This document shows positions 48,172 to 57,100 of a stretch of DNA of 64,000 bases, piece by piece. Each line of letters starts with the position of its first letter. Position 1 is the first letter of the stretch. Source of the DNA: Streptomyces durocortorensis (GTDB taxonomy: Bacteria > Actinomycetota > Actinomycetes > Streptomycetales > Streptomycetaceae); assembly GCF_031760065.1 (NCBI RefSeq), contig NZ_CP134500.1, forward strand, positions 4,898,001 through 4,962,000. The letters are read 5' to 3'. Made by a program: the position numbers and the translations under genes. The notes beneath the pieces are model-generated. The model was not told where the DNA came from and ran no database searches. It saw only the letters and a list, made by a program, of their open reading frames with translations.

Positions 48172-48562
48172 CATCAACCTCCCCTTGGATCACCGGTCGA
48201 CACGAAACCCGACGGCGAACACCTGCTGTGACGGCATCGTTTCGCTTCGCATCTGAAAGCGAGTGTGGCACGACGCGCGCCTGGAGAATCGGGGTTCGGC
48301 GGTGTTGCCCGTTGCCTCCTTCGTTTCTCCGTTGTTCCCCGTCGGTTCCTTGGAGTGACCGGTTTCGACCCACGATCGGGACGAAGCGTGGGGGTGGACC
48401 GCGATCGCGGAACGTGCCGAAGCGTTCGGCGTGTGGCCACCCGGGTCGCATGGCGCGACCGTGTTTCAGCTCGCGGTAGCGCGGGTGGTCCGAGTCCTTC
48501 CTCGTCACGTAGCGCTCGATCACGTGGCCGTAGCCGATTTCCTCGGGGCGCTGGAACGGCAT
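48101..48562 (-). CDS. Small uncertain ORF downstream of the HEAT-repeat gene
   Basis: A 153-codon frame with an ATG at 48562, 4 bp after the HEAT-repeat stop and preceded by GGAAAGG. The first 50 codons (MPFQRPEEIGYGHVIERY and on) use G/C-ending codons as real genes do. The rest loses that bias and its end overlaps the XRE start. I suspect the first third of a broken gene rather than an intact one. No homology is recognised. Confidence 0.35.
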   Translation of the reverse strand: MPFQRPEEIGYGHVIERYVTRKDSDHPRYRELKHGRAMRPGWPHAERFGTFRDRGPPPRFVPIVGRNRSLQGTDGEQRRNEGGNGQHRRTPILQARVVPHSLSDAKRNDAVTAGVRRRVSCRPVIQGEVDDEHDFTFWPGTSPLTNRSGTDSD

Positions 48563-48566
48563 GAGG

Positions 48567-49301
48567 TCACCTTTCCGGGTGTAGGTCGGTGCGGTCGATC
48601 CAGGTGGGAGCGACGAAGATGTTGTCGGCGACGGGGGCTTCGGTGGCTTCCAGAAGGGACCAGGTGCGGGCTTCCTCGACCAGGTGCTCCCAGGGCGCGG
48701 TCCAGTCGAGCAGCCAGTCGAGGCCGGTGCCGGAGACGCCGTACGTGTGGCCAGCGTCCACTCGCCAGAACTGTGAGTAGAGGATCAGTTGGGAGTGGTC
48801 GGCCAGGTCGTCGATGATCTCCGCGAAGTGGGCCGAGGGCCAGCCGGGGCTGTCCGGTCCGGTACCGGCTTGCAGTCGGGTGGTCAGGGAGGGGACGACG
48901 GGGCTGCGGGCGCCGAGATCGGTCAGGGCCCAGCGGATGGCGACGGGTTCGGACTCGTCGGGTGGAGTCTGCCGCTCCAGGCAGGCGCGGTAGGCGCAGC
49001 ACAGGGGCTCGACCGCATCCTCGATCTCCAGGCCCGCCAGGGCCGTGGCCGCCCACTGACGGACGGTGGGGTTGTCGCTGTCGAGCAGGGTGACCAGGGC
49101 GGGGCCGCAGCGGGGGTCGGCGACCTCCTCGAAGACCTCGATGGCGGTCAGTTGTCCGAAGCCCTCGCGGGAGGGGAGGGCGTCGAGGATGGCGGGGGTG
49201 GCGGCGGATCCGATGTGGATCAGTTCCGCGCGGGCGTCGTAGGACTCGCCGGACTTGCCGTCGAGCTGCTGGACGAGTCTCTCGATGTCGGTGGTCTTGA
49301 C
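48567..49301 (-). CDS. HEAT-repeat protein, start codon apparently lost
   Basis: About 244 codons encode helical HEAT-like repeats (SAATPAILDALPS; RCGPALVTLLDSDNPTVRQWAATALAGLE) typical of small scaffold proteins of unknown role. The N-terminus expected for the family, (M/V)KTTDIERLVQQLDGK, is preceded by GTC where a GTG start would be expected. The frame remains open upstream to an ATG at 49484, but those residues are out-of-frame sequence of the neighbouring CPCC gene. It may therefore be untranslated or start at an inefficient codon such as the GTG at 49337. Confidence 0.6.
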   Translation of the reverse strand, partial: VKTTDIERLVQQLDGKSGESYDARAELIHIGSAATPAILDALPSREGFGQLTAIEVFEEVADPRCGPALVTLLDSDNPTVRQWAATALAGLEIEDAVEPLCCAYRACLERQTPPDESEPVAIRWALTDLGARSPVVPSLTTRLQAGTGPDSPGWPSAHFAEIIDDLADHSQLILYSQFWRVDAGHTYGVSGTGLDWLLDWTAPWEHLVEEARTWSLLEATEAPVADNIFVAPTWIDRTDLHPER

Positions 49302-49683
49302 GCCGGGTGGTCGAGGCGCCAGAAGGTGGGGAGCCACCAGCAGAGCACCGAGCGGTCGGCGGGCCACGGGGCGCGGTCCTCGGCCGCCCAGTCCTCGAAG
49401 GAGTCTCGCGTCAGGTCGATGGGGCGCCAGGCGGGGTCGAGGGGCTCGTCCTTGGCCGCGGAGGGCGGACGTACTGCCGGTCATGCTGGTCGCAGGCGCC
49501 GAAGTCCTGGTAGTTGAGCTGGGCCTCGATCAGGGAGACCCTGTTCGCCCCGACGGACGTTGTCGGCCAGCGGAACTGGACCCCGTCGTCCTCCCAGAAG
49601 TAGACGGGGCAGATCTCGTAGGAGCCGGGCATGGCGTCGAGCACGCGGTGCCCGCAGCAGGGACAGGGGTAGCGGTCGCTCAC
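49291..49683 (-). pseudogene. CPCC-family cysteine-rich protein, frameshifted
   Basis: The N-terminal part YPCPCCGHRVLDAMPGSYEI and the following WEDDGVQFRWP are the CPCC family (zinc-binding, unknown function), starting from the GTG at 49683. Near 49462 the sense of the protein jumps to another frame, where DEPLDPAWRPIDLTRDSFED and DRSVLCWWLPTFWRLDHPA continue it. A single missing base explains the break. The continuing frame should end in TGA overlapping the HEAT-repeat start (GTGA), but the sequence reads GTCA. Confidence 0.7.
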
Positions 49684-49872
49684 CTGCGCAGTCTCGTTGG
49701 AGGTCCGGCCGGTGCGCCATGGATTTCTCCGCCTCGGCACCCCCGGGCAGTCCGCAGCCAGTCCGCAGGACACCCGTAAACGGTCGTCGGGAGTCAACGC
49801 ATGACAACGATAAAATCCCAGGTCAGAGCCCTGGAGTGGGCTCCGCCGCAGGTCAGGATCAGACGTCAGACA

Positions 49873-49886
49873 TTCCGCTTCAACGT
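49873..49886. repeat. Right direct repeat (attR-like)
   Basis: TTCCGCTTCAACGT, identical to the end of ychF at 40772-40785, is followed by G-T-A-G, so in frame it would encode Phe-Arg-Phe-Asn-Val and stop. Confidence 0.7.
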
Positions 49887-49936
49887 GTAGTCGCTCCGTT
49901 GCTCCACGTTGGCCAGGTTCGTCGAACGAGCAGGCC

Positions 49937-49972
49937 AGAAGGGGTCGGACTCTGGCGAGTCCGACCCCTTCT
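49937..49972. terminator. Strong hairpin after the attR-like repeat
   Basis: A perfect 16-bp stem AGAAGGGGTCGGACTC (49937-49952, pairing with 49957-49972) with loop TGGC. It lies 47 bp after the relict stop codon and could be the original ychF terminator. It may also serve the converging Uma2 remnant. Confidence 0.85.
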
Positions 49973-49991
49973 GTATGACCGTGCTGGCTTC

Positions 49992-50573
49992 TCAGCTGCT
50001 TCGGGGCGGTGTGAGCTTGTCGAGGTCCAGGCTGACCTCGAAGGGCACGGGGCGCTGGAGGGTGCCTCGGAAGATCCCGGCGGGCGCGTATGCGCCGGTG
50101 GGGTCGTCGAGCTCGTAGACGTGGACGACAGGTGCCCCGCCCCCGTCCTCGATGCACCAGTAGTGCGGGATGCCGGCCTCCGCGTACTTGCGGAGCTTTA
50201 CTGTGCGATCGCGATGGGCGGACTCGGGGGAGACGACCTCGATGACGAGCTGGACGTCTTCTGGCGCGAACCAGGTGCGGTCCCCGTCGAAGGCGGCCGT
50301 CGTCACCAGCAGATCCGGTTCGGGACGGTTGCGCGGGTCGAGCTTGATGGTCATCTCGCGGCCGACTCTGGTGTCGGCGGGCACCTGCTCCATGAGCGCG
50401 GCCGTGAGCATCGTGACGAGGTGGCCATGCCACCACCTCTGGGGCGCCATCGTGAAGACGAGGGCTCCGTCGATCAGCTCGGTGTGGCGGGGCGCCTCGG
50501 GGAGGCGGTCGAGGTCGTCCGCGAATCAGCCTTCCGCACGCGGCGGGCGCATCCAGTCGGGCAGTGCGGTCAT
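49992..50573 (-). pseudogene. Uma2-family endonuclease gene with in-frame TGA
   Basis: The complete Uma2/DUF820 (PD-(D/E)XK-like) gene of 193 codons can be read from the ATG at 50573: MTALPDWMRPPRAEG, then TGA at 50528-50526, then FADDLDRLPEAPRHTELIDG and on through VQLVIEVVSPES and PHYWCIED to the end. Family members have Trp at the stop position (EGWFADDL), so TGG became TGA. The catalytic region after the stop is intact, so a shorter product from the internal ATG at 50450 is conceivable but would lack the N-terminal helix and strand. Confidence 0.85.
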
Positions 50574-50681
50574 GGCTTCACGGTAGCGGCCCGGAGCTCA
50601 GGCTGGGGAGCCGGCGATCTCGGCCGGACGACTATCGGTAACTTTCCACGCTGTAGCCAGCTACCTGCCTCGCATCCCGTC

Positions 50682-50925
50682 GTGAGCGACTCAGCGGTTC
50701 AGGTCGCCACGGTGGGCATTTCCTTGGCGGCTCTTGTCTTCTCCACGACGGCCGTGTTTTGGGCCCGCGTGGAGAAGTTCCGGGCCCGCGTGGAGAAGTT
50801 CCGGGCCCGCGTGGAGAACCAGCGTCGGGCGAGGGCGGTTGCCCAGGCCAACGCCCTCACGGAGAAGGCCCAACGGGAGCAGGTGGAACCGTACGTCATC
50901 GGCGGCATCCGGCCACGCCCCTTGA
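50682..50925 (+). pseudogene. Truncated membrane/coiled-coil protein
   Basis: From the GTG at 50682 the frame encodes one hydrophobic segment (VGISLAALVFSTTAVFWARV) and then a charged helix, RVEKFRAR repeated, up to QVEPYVI. This is the usual N-terminus of small Streptomyces proteins of unknown function, whose C-terminal beta domain would follow EPYV. Here the sequence after EPYVI loses sense and the frame simply runs on into the PadR gene, so the C-terminal domain appears lost. Confidence 0.5.
50761..50820. repeat. 21-bp tandem repeat, nearly three copies
   Basis: GGGCCCGCGTGGAGAAGTTCC occurs at 50761-50781 and 50782-50802, with a third partial copy at 50803-50819. Each unit adds exactly one heptad (VEKFRAR) to a coiled coil. 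Confidence 0.9.
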
Positions 50926-51049
50926 GGTCGTCGCGGAGTGCCGGACTCGCAGGGGCTGGTGTGGCGGCCAGGCGTCGTACGTCTCCTCACTGCCATGCCG
51001 AGGTCTGCTGCCGGGCCGGGAAGAGCCCCGGGCGGCGTAGACTCGAAGG

Positions 51050-51059
51050 CCGATATCGG
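51050..51059. promoter_or_regulatory. Palindrome CCGATATCGG upstream of the PadR gene
   Basis: A perfect 10-bp palindrome 40 bp upstream of the PadR start. An identical palindrome lies 40 bp upstream of the permease gene (53028-53037), so it is a likely PadR operator. Confidence 0.65.
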
Positions 51060-51098
51060 TTTCGTCACTGCCGCGACGGCGGCGCGGAGGTGTACGGG

Positions 51099-51410
51099 GT
51101 GCGGGAGTTCCAGCGGGGCGCGGTGCGGCTGCACATCCTGCACCACGCGGCCGAGGAGGAGATCCACGGCGCGTGGATGACCGGGGAACTGGCCCGCCAC
51201 GGCTACCAGATCAGCCCCGGGACCCTGTACCCCACGCTGCACCGTCTGGAGGCCGACGGACTGCTCATCTCCGAGCAGCAGGTCGTCGACGGCCGGACAC
51301 GGCGCGTCTACCGGGCCACCGAGGCCGGGAAGGAGGCCCTCGCCGAAGACCGCAGGGCCCTCAAGGAGCTGGCCCGCGAGGTCCTCGGAGACGACGGCGC
51401 CCCGGCCTGA
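51099..51410 (+). CDS. PadR-family transcriptional regulator
   Basis: A 103-aa regulator, essentially the winged-helix domain alone. It shows FQRGAVRLHILHHAAEEEIHG, MTGELARHGYQISPGTLYPT, the recognition element LHRLEADGLLISEQQ, and the wing and dimer helix RRVYRATEAGKEALAED. The GTG at 51099 follows GGAGG by 8 nt. The frame is open far upstream through a truncated gene. It is a small PadR subfamily member, usually a ligand-released repressor. A shared palindrome links it to the permease encoded 300 bp downstream on the opposite strand. Confidence 0.88.
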   Translation: MREFQRGAVRLHILHHAAEEEIHGAWMTGELARHGYQISPGTLYPTLHRLEADGLLISEQQVVDGRTRRVYRATEAGKEALAEDRRALKELAREVLGDDGAPA

Positions 51411-51611
51411 TCAGTCGAAGACGGCCGGTGAGCTTGCCGGGGTGGCGGCCTGCGCGCGGGCCGGGCGGGCGTCGGGGGAGTAGGCGCCCGCGCCGACGAG
51501 GAGCAGGCCCTCGGGCAGGAGGACGGCAGCCACGTAGGCGCGGATAAGGACCGTCGCGGCGGGTGCACTGGTCGTGGTCGGCTTCGCCTGCCGGGTGCTG
51601 GGCTGTGCCAT
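51411..51611 (-). CDS. Possible small membrane protein
   Basis: A 66-codon frame with ATG at 51611 and GGGAGG 11 nt upstream. Codon use is G/C-ending as in real genes. It has one hydrophobic stretch (IRAYVAAVLLPEGLLLVGAG). It lies 100 bp downstream of the permease gene on the same strand and abuts the PadR stop codon. No family is recognised. Confidence 0.4.
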   Translation of the reverse strand: MAQPSTRQAKPTTTSAPAATVLIRAYVAAVLLPEGLLLVGAGAYSPDARPARAQAATPASSPAVFD

Positions 51612-51710
51612 AGGGGGATGCGCCTCCCGGGGGCGTATCGGATGCCGATGTCGTCCCGAGAGGCAGAGGGGCGGGGACGCTTGCCCGCCGCCCGGGCGTG
51701 GCGCGCCGGA

Positions 51711-52988
51711 CTACGGCCTGCGGGCAGCGACTGCGCGGCGCACACCGTACGCGGCAGCCCCCAGGGCGAGCACGGCGGCACCCGAGACAACCGAGGTCAG
51801 AGGCAGCGCGAAGGCCAGGACCAGACACCCGGCCAGCCCCAGGACGGGGACGGTCCGGGGCGGGCGGCCCTCGGCCGGAGTGAGGGTCCAGGCGGATGCG
51901 TTGGCGATGGCGTAGTAGGCCAGCACGCCGAAGGAGGAGAAGCCGATCGCGCCGCGTACGTCGGCCGTGGCGGCGAGGACCGCGACGACGGCGCCGACGA
52001 CGAGTTCGGCCCTGTGCGGGACCTGGAACTTCGTGTGGACGGCGGCCAGGGCATGCGGCAGGTGCCGGTCGCGGGCCATGGCGAGGGTCGTGCGGGAGAC
52101 GCCGAGGATCAGCGCGAGCAGCGAGCCGAGCGCGGCCACCGCCGCGCCGACACGGACGACCGGAGCCAGCCAGTCGGCGCCCGAGGCCCGGACGGCATCC
52201 GACAGCGGCGCGGTCGCGTCCGCCAGCCCCTTCGGGCCCAGCACCATCAGGACGGCGGTCGCCACGAGGGCGTAGACGACGAGGGTGATGCCCAGCGCGA
52301 TCGAGATGCCCCGAGGAATGGTGCGAGCGGGGTCGCGGGCCTCCTCCCCGAGGGTGGCGATGCGCGCGTATCCGGCGAAAGCGAAGAAGAGCAGGCCCGC
52401 CGCTTGCAGCACGCCGCCGAAGGTGGCGTCCGGGCCGACATCCAGCCGGGCCGCGTCCGATGCGGAGGAAGCGAGCGCGGCGACCACCACGGCGGCGAGC
52501 ACGGCCAGGACCACGGCCACGATCGCGCGAGTCAGCAGCGCGGACTTCTGCACCCCGGCGTAGTTCACCGCGGTCAGCGCCACCACCGCCGCGACCGCGA
52601 CCGCTTGGGCCTGTCCCGGCCACACGTACGAACCGACCGTGAGCGCCATCGCCGCGCAGGAGGCGGTCTTGCCGACCACGAACGCCCACCCGGCCAGGTA
52701 GCCCCAGAAGTCACCGAGGCGTTCGCGGCCGTATACGTAGGTGCCGCCGGAGGCCGGGTAGCGGGCCGCGAGCCGCGCGGAGGAGGTGGCGTTGCAGTAC
52801 GCCACCACCGCCGCCAGAGCCAGGCCGATCAGCAGTCCGGAACCGGCGGCGCGGGCGGCCGGGGCGAGCGCGGCGAAGATCCCCGCGCCGATCATCGATC
52901 CCAGACCGATCAGGACGGCGTCACCCACGCCGAGGTGCCGCCGCAGCCCTCCCGGGGCATCGGCGGCGGGGGTTGACGGACTGCTCAT
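51711..52988 (-). CDS. APC-family amino-acid permease, probable PadR target
   Basis: A 425-aa transporter with about 12 hydrophobic segments. Helix 1 carries GVGDAVLIGLGSMIGAGIFA, the GSxIGxGIF unwound substrate-binding motif of basic amino-acid/polyamine-type APC permeases; SGGTYVYGRERLGDFWGYLA and FFAFAGYARIATLGEEARDP are the other family marks. Substrate is undetermined. GAGGGA precedes the ATG at 52988. The palindrome CCGATATCGG 40 bp upstream matches the one in front of the nearby padR-like gene. Confidence 0.9.
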   Translation of the reverse strand: MSSPSTPAADAPGGLRRHLGVGDAVLIGLGSMIGAGIFAALAPAARAAGSGLLIGLALAAVVAYCNATSSARLAARYPASGGTYVYGRERLGDFWGYLAGWAFVVGKTASCAAMALTVGSYVWPGQAQAVAVAAVVALTAVNYAGVQKSALLTRAIVAVVLAVLAAVVVAALASSASDAARLDVGPDATFGGVLQAAGLLFFAFAGYARIATLGEEARDPARTIPRGISIALGITLVVYALVATAVLMVLGPKGLADATAPLSDAVRASGADWLAPVVRVGAAVAALGSLLALILGVSRTTLAMARDRHLPHALAAVHTKFQVPHRAELVVGAVVAVLAATADVRGAIGFSSFGVLAYYAIANASAWTLTPAEGRPPRTVPVLGLAGCLVLAFALPLTSVVSGAAVLALGAAAYGVRRAVAARRP

Positions 52989-53027
52989 GGACCACTCCCT
53001 CGGCGGCGGAGCCACCACCAACGAGCT

Positions 53028-53037
53028 CCGATATCGG
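53028..53037. promoter_or_regulatory. Palindrome CCGATATCGG upstream of the permease gene
   Basis: Identical to 51050-51059 and at the same 40-bp distance from its gene. A related CGATATAT lies just beyond it, within the promoter region shared with the divergent methyltransferase gene. Confidence 0.65.
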
Positions 53038-53156
53038 AAGACGATATATGAGTCGGCAGTCGGGCCGCAGGGCCCTGAGCGCCAGCAGTGACCAGCAGCG
53101 AGGGGGCGGCCCGGCCCCTCTAGGCTTGTGCTGATCCAAGCGGACGAGGGAGTGCC

Positions 53157-53825
53157 ATGACGCAGCAGCCGGACCGCGAGCTGGCGGAGGTGCAGCGCCG
53201 CCACTGGCAGCAGACCTATAGCGCCCACCCGGGGATGTACGGGGAGGGGCCGTCCTCACCGGCGGTCCACGCCGCCGCCGTCTTCCGTGCGTCCGGGGCC
53301 CGGGAGGTCATGGAGCTGGGCGCCGGCCACGGTCGCGACGCCCTGTACTTCGCCCGCGAGGGATTCACCGTCCAGGCCACCGACTTCTCCGCGACCGGCC
53401 TGGACCAGCTGCGCGCCGCAGCCGGGCAGCAGCAGGTGGCCGAGCGGGTGACGGCCGCTGTGCATGATGTGCGCGAGCCCCTGCCGCTGCCGGACGCGTC
53501 CGTCGACGCGGTCTTCGCGCACATGCTGCTGTGCATGGCCCTGTCGACAGCGGAGATCCACGCCGCAGTCCGTGAGATCCGCCGGGTTCTGCGGCTGGGA
53601 GGCGTCCTCGTCTACACCGTCCGGCACACCGGCGACGCCCACTACGGCACCGGCATCGCCCGCGGCGACGACGTCTTCGAACACGGTGGCTTCGCCGTGC
53701 ACTTCTTCGACCGCGCGCTCGTCGACGCCCTGGCCGACGGCTGGATTCTGGACGAAGTCCACGCCTTCGAGGAGGGCGAGCTGCCCCGCCGCCTGTGGCG
53801 AGTCACTCAATCACTGCCACGCTGA
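53157..53825 (+). CDS. Class I SAM-dependent methyltransferase
   Basis: A 222-aa methyltransferase of the Methyltransf_11/25 type. The SAM-binding motif I is VMELGAGHGRD, motif II is TVQATDFSATGL, motif III is PLPDASVDAVFAHMLLCM, followed by EIRRVLRLGGVLVYTVRH. The substrate is unknown. GAGGGAG lies just upstream of the ATG. It diverges from the permease gene, and TAGGCT some 35 bp upstream of the start may be its -10 element. Confidence 0.88.
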   Translation: MTQQPDRELAEVQRRHWQQTYSAHPGMYGEGPSSPAVHAAAVFRASGAREVMELGAGHGRDALYFAREGFTVQATDFSATGLDQLRAAAGQQQVAERVTAAVHDVREPLPLPDASVDAVFAHMLLCMALSTAEIHAAVREIRRVLRLGGVLVYTVRHTGDAHYGTGIARGDDVFEHGGFAVHFFDRALVDALADGWILDEVHAFEEGELPRRLWRVTQSLPR

Positions 53826-53906
53826 CCGGACACGGGCCATCGCGTACGCGGGCTGCCACCGTGATCAAACGGCGGAAGGGAGCGGGGTGACTCAACCAGA
53901 GGGAGG

Positions 53907-54119
53907 ACGCGACGGGTTGGCGGCAACCTGCGCAGGCCCAGGCGATACCACCGCGGCCTGCTGCGGTCGATGTATCTCTCGGCGATGGTGAGCGCTACTA
54001 CGTGCCCCGCGTCCAAGGCGTGCTCCCTCCGCAAGCGGAGGGTGGGGAAGGGCCGCAAGCAGGCCCTGCTCGCGCTCGGCCGCCGCCGGCTCAACGTCCT
54101 GTGGGGCCATGATCCGTGA
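53907..54119 (+). mobile_element. IS110-family transposase remnant (C-terminal 70 codons)
   Basis: The frame to the TGA at 54117 reads RVGGNLRRPRRYHRGLLRSM, then YLSAMVSATTCPASKA, and GKGRKQALLALGRRRLNVLW, the C-terminal Transposase_20 segment of IS110/IS116/IS902 elements. Nothing of the N-terminal DEDD catalytic domain is present and no element ends were found. It fills most of the 342-bp gap between the methyltransferase and the AfsR-like regulator genes. Confidence 0.75.
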
Positions 54120-54167
54120 CGGACAGTGCTATCAAGGTTCACCTCCCGTCACGGGAGCGGCTTGACA

Positions 54168-57100
54168 TCACGATTGGGAAGTCCCTGTCTGTCCAGGCAG
54201 CTCGCATGACCCGACAGAACACATGACACCTGGAGGGAAGAAGCAACCGCCGAACCAGCCGTCCGAGCGTGCGCGCCACCCGCTCGGGGGCCGGGGGAGA
54301 GATTCTTCAGGCCGGCCTGCGGCGGATGTCTCCGGCGGTTCGGGTGCGTTCCCGGCCGACGGCAGCCCCGTGAGGAAGGTCCGTATCTCGTCGGCCTCGG
54401 GCACGGCGAGGGCGGTGTAGAGGTCGAGCGCCTGGCGGGCGTGGTCGCGGGCGAGGTCGAAGCGGCCGAGGTCGCGGTGGACGCGCGCCAGGCCGTCATG
54501 GGCGCGGGCCTGCTCGGGGCGGTAGCGGGACTCGCGGGCGAGGGTCAGTGCGGAGTCGTGTTCGGTCGCGGCCCGGTCGAGGTCGCCCATGGACCGGGCG
54601 GCTTCGGCGAGGGCGTTGAGCGACTCTGCCTCGTCGCCGGGGAAGTCGAATCTGCGACTCAGCTCCAGGGCCTCGTGATGACGGTGCCGGGCCTCGTCGT
54701 AGCGGCCCTGCCGCTGGTGGACCAGCCCGATGTTGTTCAGCACGACGGTCTCGCCGATGCGGGATCCCGTCGCGCGGTGGACCTGCAGGGCCTGCCGGTG
54801 GTTCTCGTGCGCGTCCTCGTACCGTCCCTGGCGTTCGTGCACGATGCCGAGGTAGGTCAGGCATCTGGCCTCGCCGCTCCGGTCCCCGAGCTCGCGGAAG
54901 AGCGCGAGGGCCTGCGCGCCGTGTTCCCGGGCCCGGTCGTACTCCCGTCGCCGCGTGGAGACGGCGCCGAGGGCCTGCAGCGCGTCGGCCGCTGCCCTCC
55001 GGTCGCCGATCCCGCGTGCGAGGTCCAGCGCGTGCCGGTAGTGCTCGGCCGCTTTCTCGTAGGCGCCGTGCCACCAGAAGTGCACCTGGCCGAGGTCGAT
55101 GAGCGTGCGGGCTTCGGCGGCCGTGTCGCCGCCGCGGCGGGCGGCGCGCAGTGCCAGGTCGTCGAGGGCCAGCGCGTCGCCCTGATGGGCGTGGCCGAGC
55201 AGGTAGCGGTGCAAGGTGGCGGCCAGCCGGCCTGTGTGGGACAGCCAGTCGTGCTCGGCCGCGTAATGGCCGGACGCCATGAGGTTCGCGCGCTCGCTGT
55301 CCAGCCAGCTGATCGCCTCGGACTCGTCGCGCGGGAGAGAGGTGGGGAAGTCCGGGGCGGGCACGCGCGGCCTGCGGTCCTTGCCCTCGGGGTAGAGGTG
55401 GTCGACGGCCGTGGCGGCGGTGTGGAGATAGTGGTGGAACAGTCTGCCGAGGGCCTCGCGCCGGGCGTCGGGGGCCTCCTCGGCGGCCGCGGTGGCGAGG
55501 GCGTGTTCGCGCAACAGGTCGTGGAAGGTGTACCGGCCGAGCTGGTGCTGGGTCAGGACGTGGGCGTCCAGGAGGTCTTCCAGAAGCGTCTCGGCGTCGT
55601 CGAGCGGGAGGTCGGCCAGCGCGGCCGCCGCCTCGGGGGTGATGTCCCGGCCCGGCTGGAGCCCCAGGAGCCGGAACATGCGCTGCTGGTCCGGGGTCAG
55701 GTGCTCGTACGACAGAGTGAACGCCGCCGCGACCCCCCGCTCCGACGTGGCCAGCTCGGCGAGTCTGCGGCGCTGGTCGCGGAGCCGGTCGGCCAGGTGG
55801 GCGACGGTCCAGCGGGGGCGATGGTGCAGACGGGCGGCGGCGATGCGGACGGCCAGCGGCAGGAATCCGCACAGTTGCAGGACGTCGAGGACGGCGAGGG
55901 GTTCGGCGGCCGCCCGCTCGCCGACGATCGCGGTGAACAGCGCCACGGCGTCCGTGGCGGGCAGCACGTCCAGGGACAGCGCGTGCGCGCCGTCCAGGTC
56001 GGTCAGGCGTCGGCGGCTGGTGATCAGGACGAGGGTGCTGGAGGTCCCGGGCAGCAACGGGCGGACCTGTTCGACGCCGAGGGAGTTGTCCAGTACGGCC
56101 AGCACACGGCGGCTGGAGAGCTCGGACCGCCACAGGGCGGCGCGGTCGGCGACCGACGCGGGGATGTGCTGGGCGGGCAGGCCGAGTTGGCCGAGGAGGA
56201 TTTCGAGCGCCGCACCGGCGTCGAGCGGCGGCTGACCGGCGGTGTGCGCCTGCAGGTCGACGAAGAGCTGGCCGTCCGGGAACCGGTCCGCGAGGCGGTG
56301 TCCCAGGTGGACGGCGAGCGTCGTCTTGCCGACCCCGGCCATCCCGTCGATCGCCGAGATCGTCACGACACCGGTGTTGTTGCCGGACCACAGGCGGATC
56401 AGCTCGTCGAGCTCGTCCTCGCGTCCGGTGAAGTCCGGGACGTCGTACGGCAGGAAGCTGGTCACCTGCGGCTTCGCCGGAGCGGTGACCGGCGGCCGCA
56501 GGTCGGGGGCGTCGCGCAGGATGTCCTGTTCAAGCTTCCCGAACGCGTGGCTCGGGTCCAGCCCCTGCTCGTCGGCCAGGGTCTCCCGGAAGGTCCTCGC
56601 CGCGTGCAGCGCGTCCGTCTGGCGTCCGGCGCGGTGCAGGGCGAGCATCAGCTGGCAGCGGAGCCGCTCCCGCAGGGGGTTGGCCGCCGCGTGGACGGAC
56701 AGTTCGTCGATGAGGTCGTCGTGCCGTCCCCGGGCCAGTTCCAGATCGGCCAGGCGTTCGACTGCGGTGAGCATCTGCCCGTTCAGACGTGCTCGGGCGC
56801 TCTCGACGTAGTGGGCGGTGAGGCCGGCCAGCGGCTCTCCCCGCCACAGCGCCAGCGCGGCACGTATCCGGTCCACGGCGGCACCCGGGTCGTCGGAGAC
56901 GGCCGGTGCTCCGACGGTCAGGCTGGTGAACTCGTCCAGGTCGAGTTGTCCCGGCTCCGGGGTGATCACGTACCCGGCCGGGCGCGTGGCCAGCATCCGG
57001 TCGGCGTCCGCGGCGCGCAGCATCCGCCGGATCGCGGCGATCGTGGTCTGGATCTGCGCGCGGGCGGAATCGGGCGGCAGCGGCCCCCACATGGCGTCGA

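Noticed and set aside
49560..51410. A single 616-codon plus-strand protein ending in a PadR domain
   Set aside because: The frame happens to stay open through the island edge, the antisense of Uma2 and a truncated gene. Only the last 103 codons with their own ribosome binding site form the regulator.
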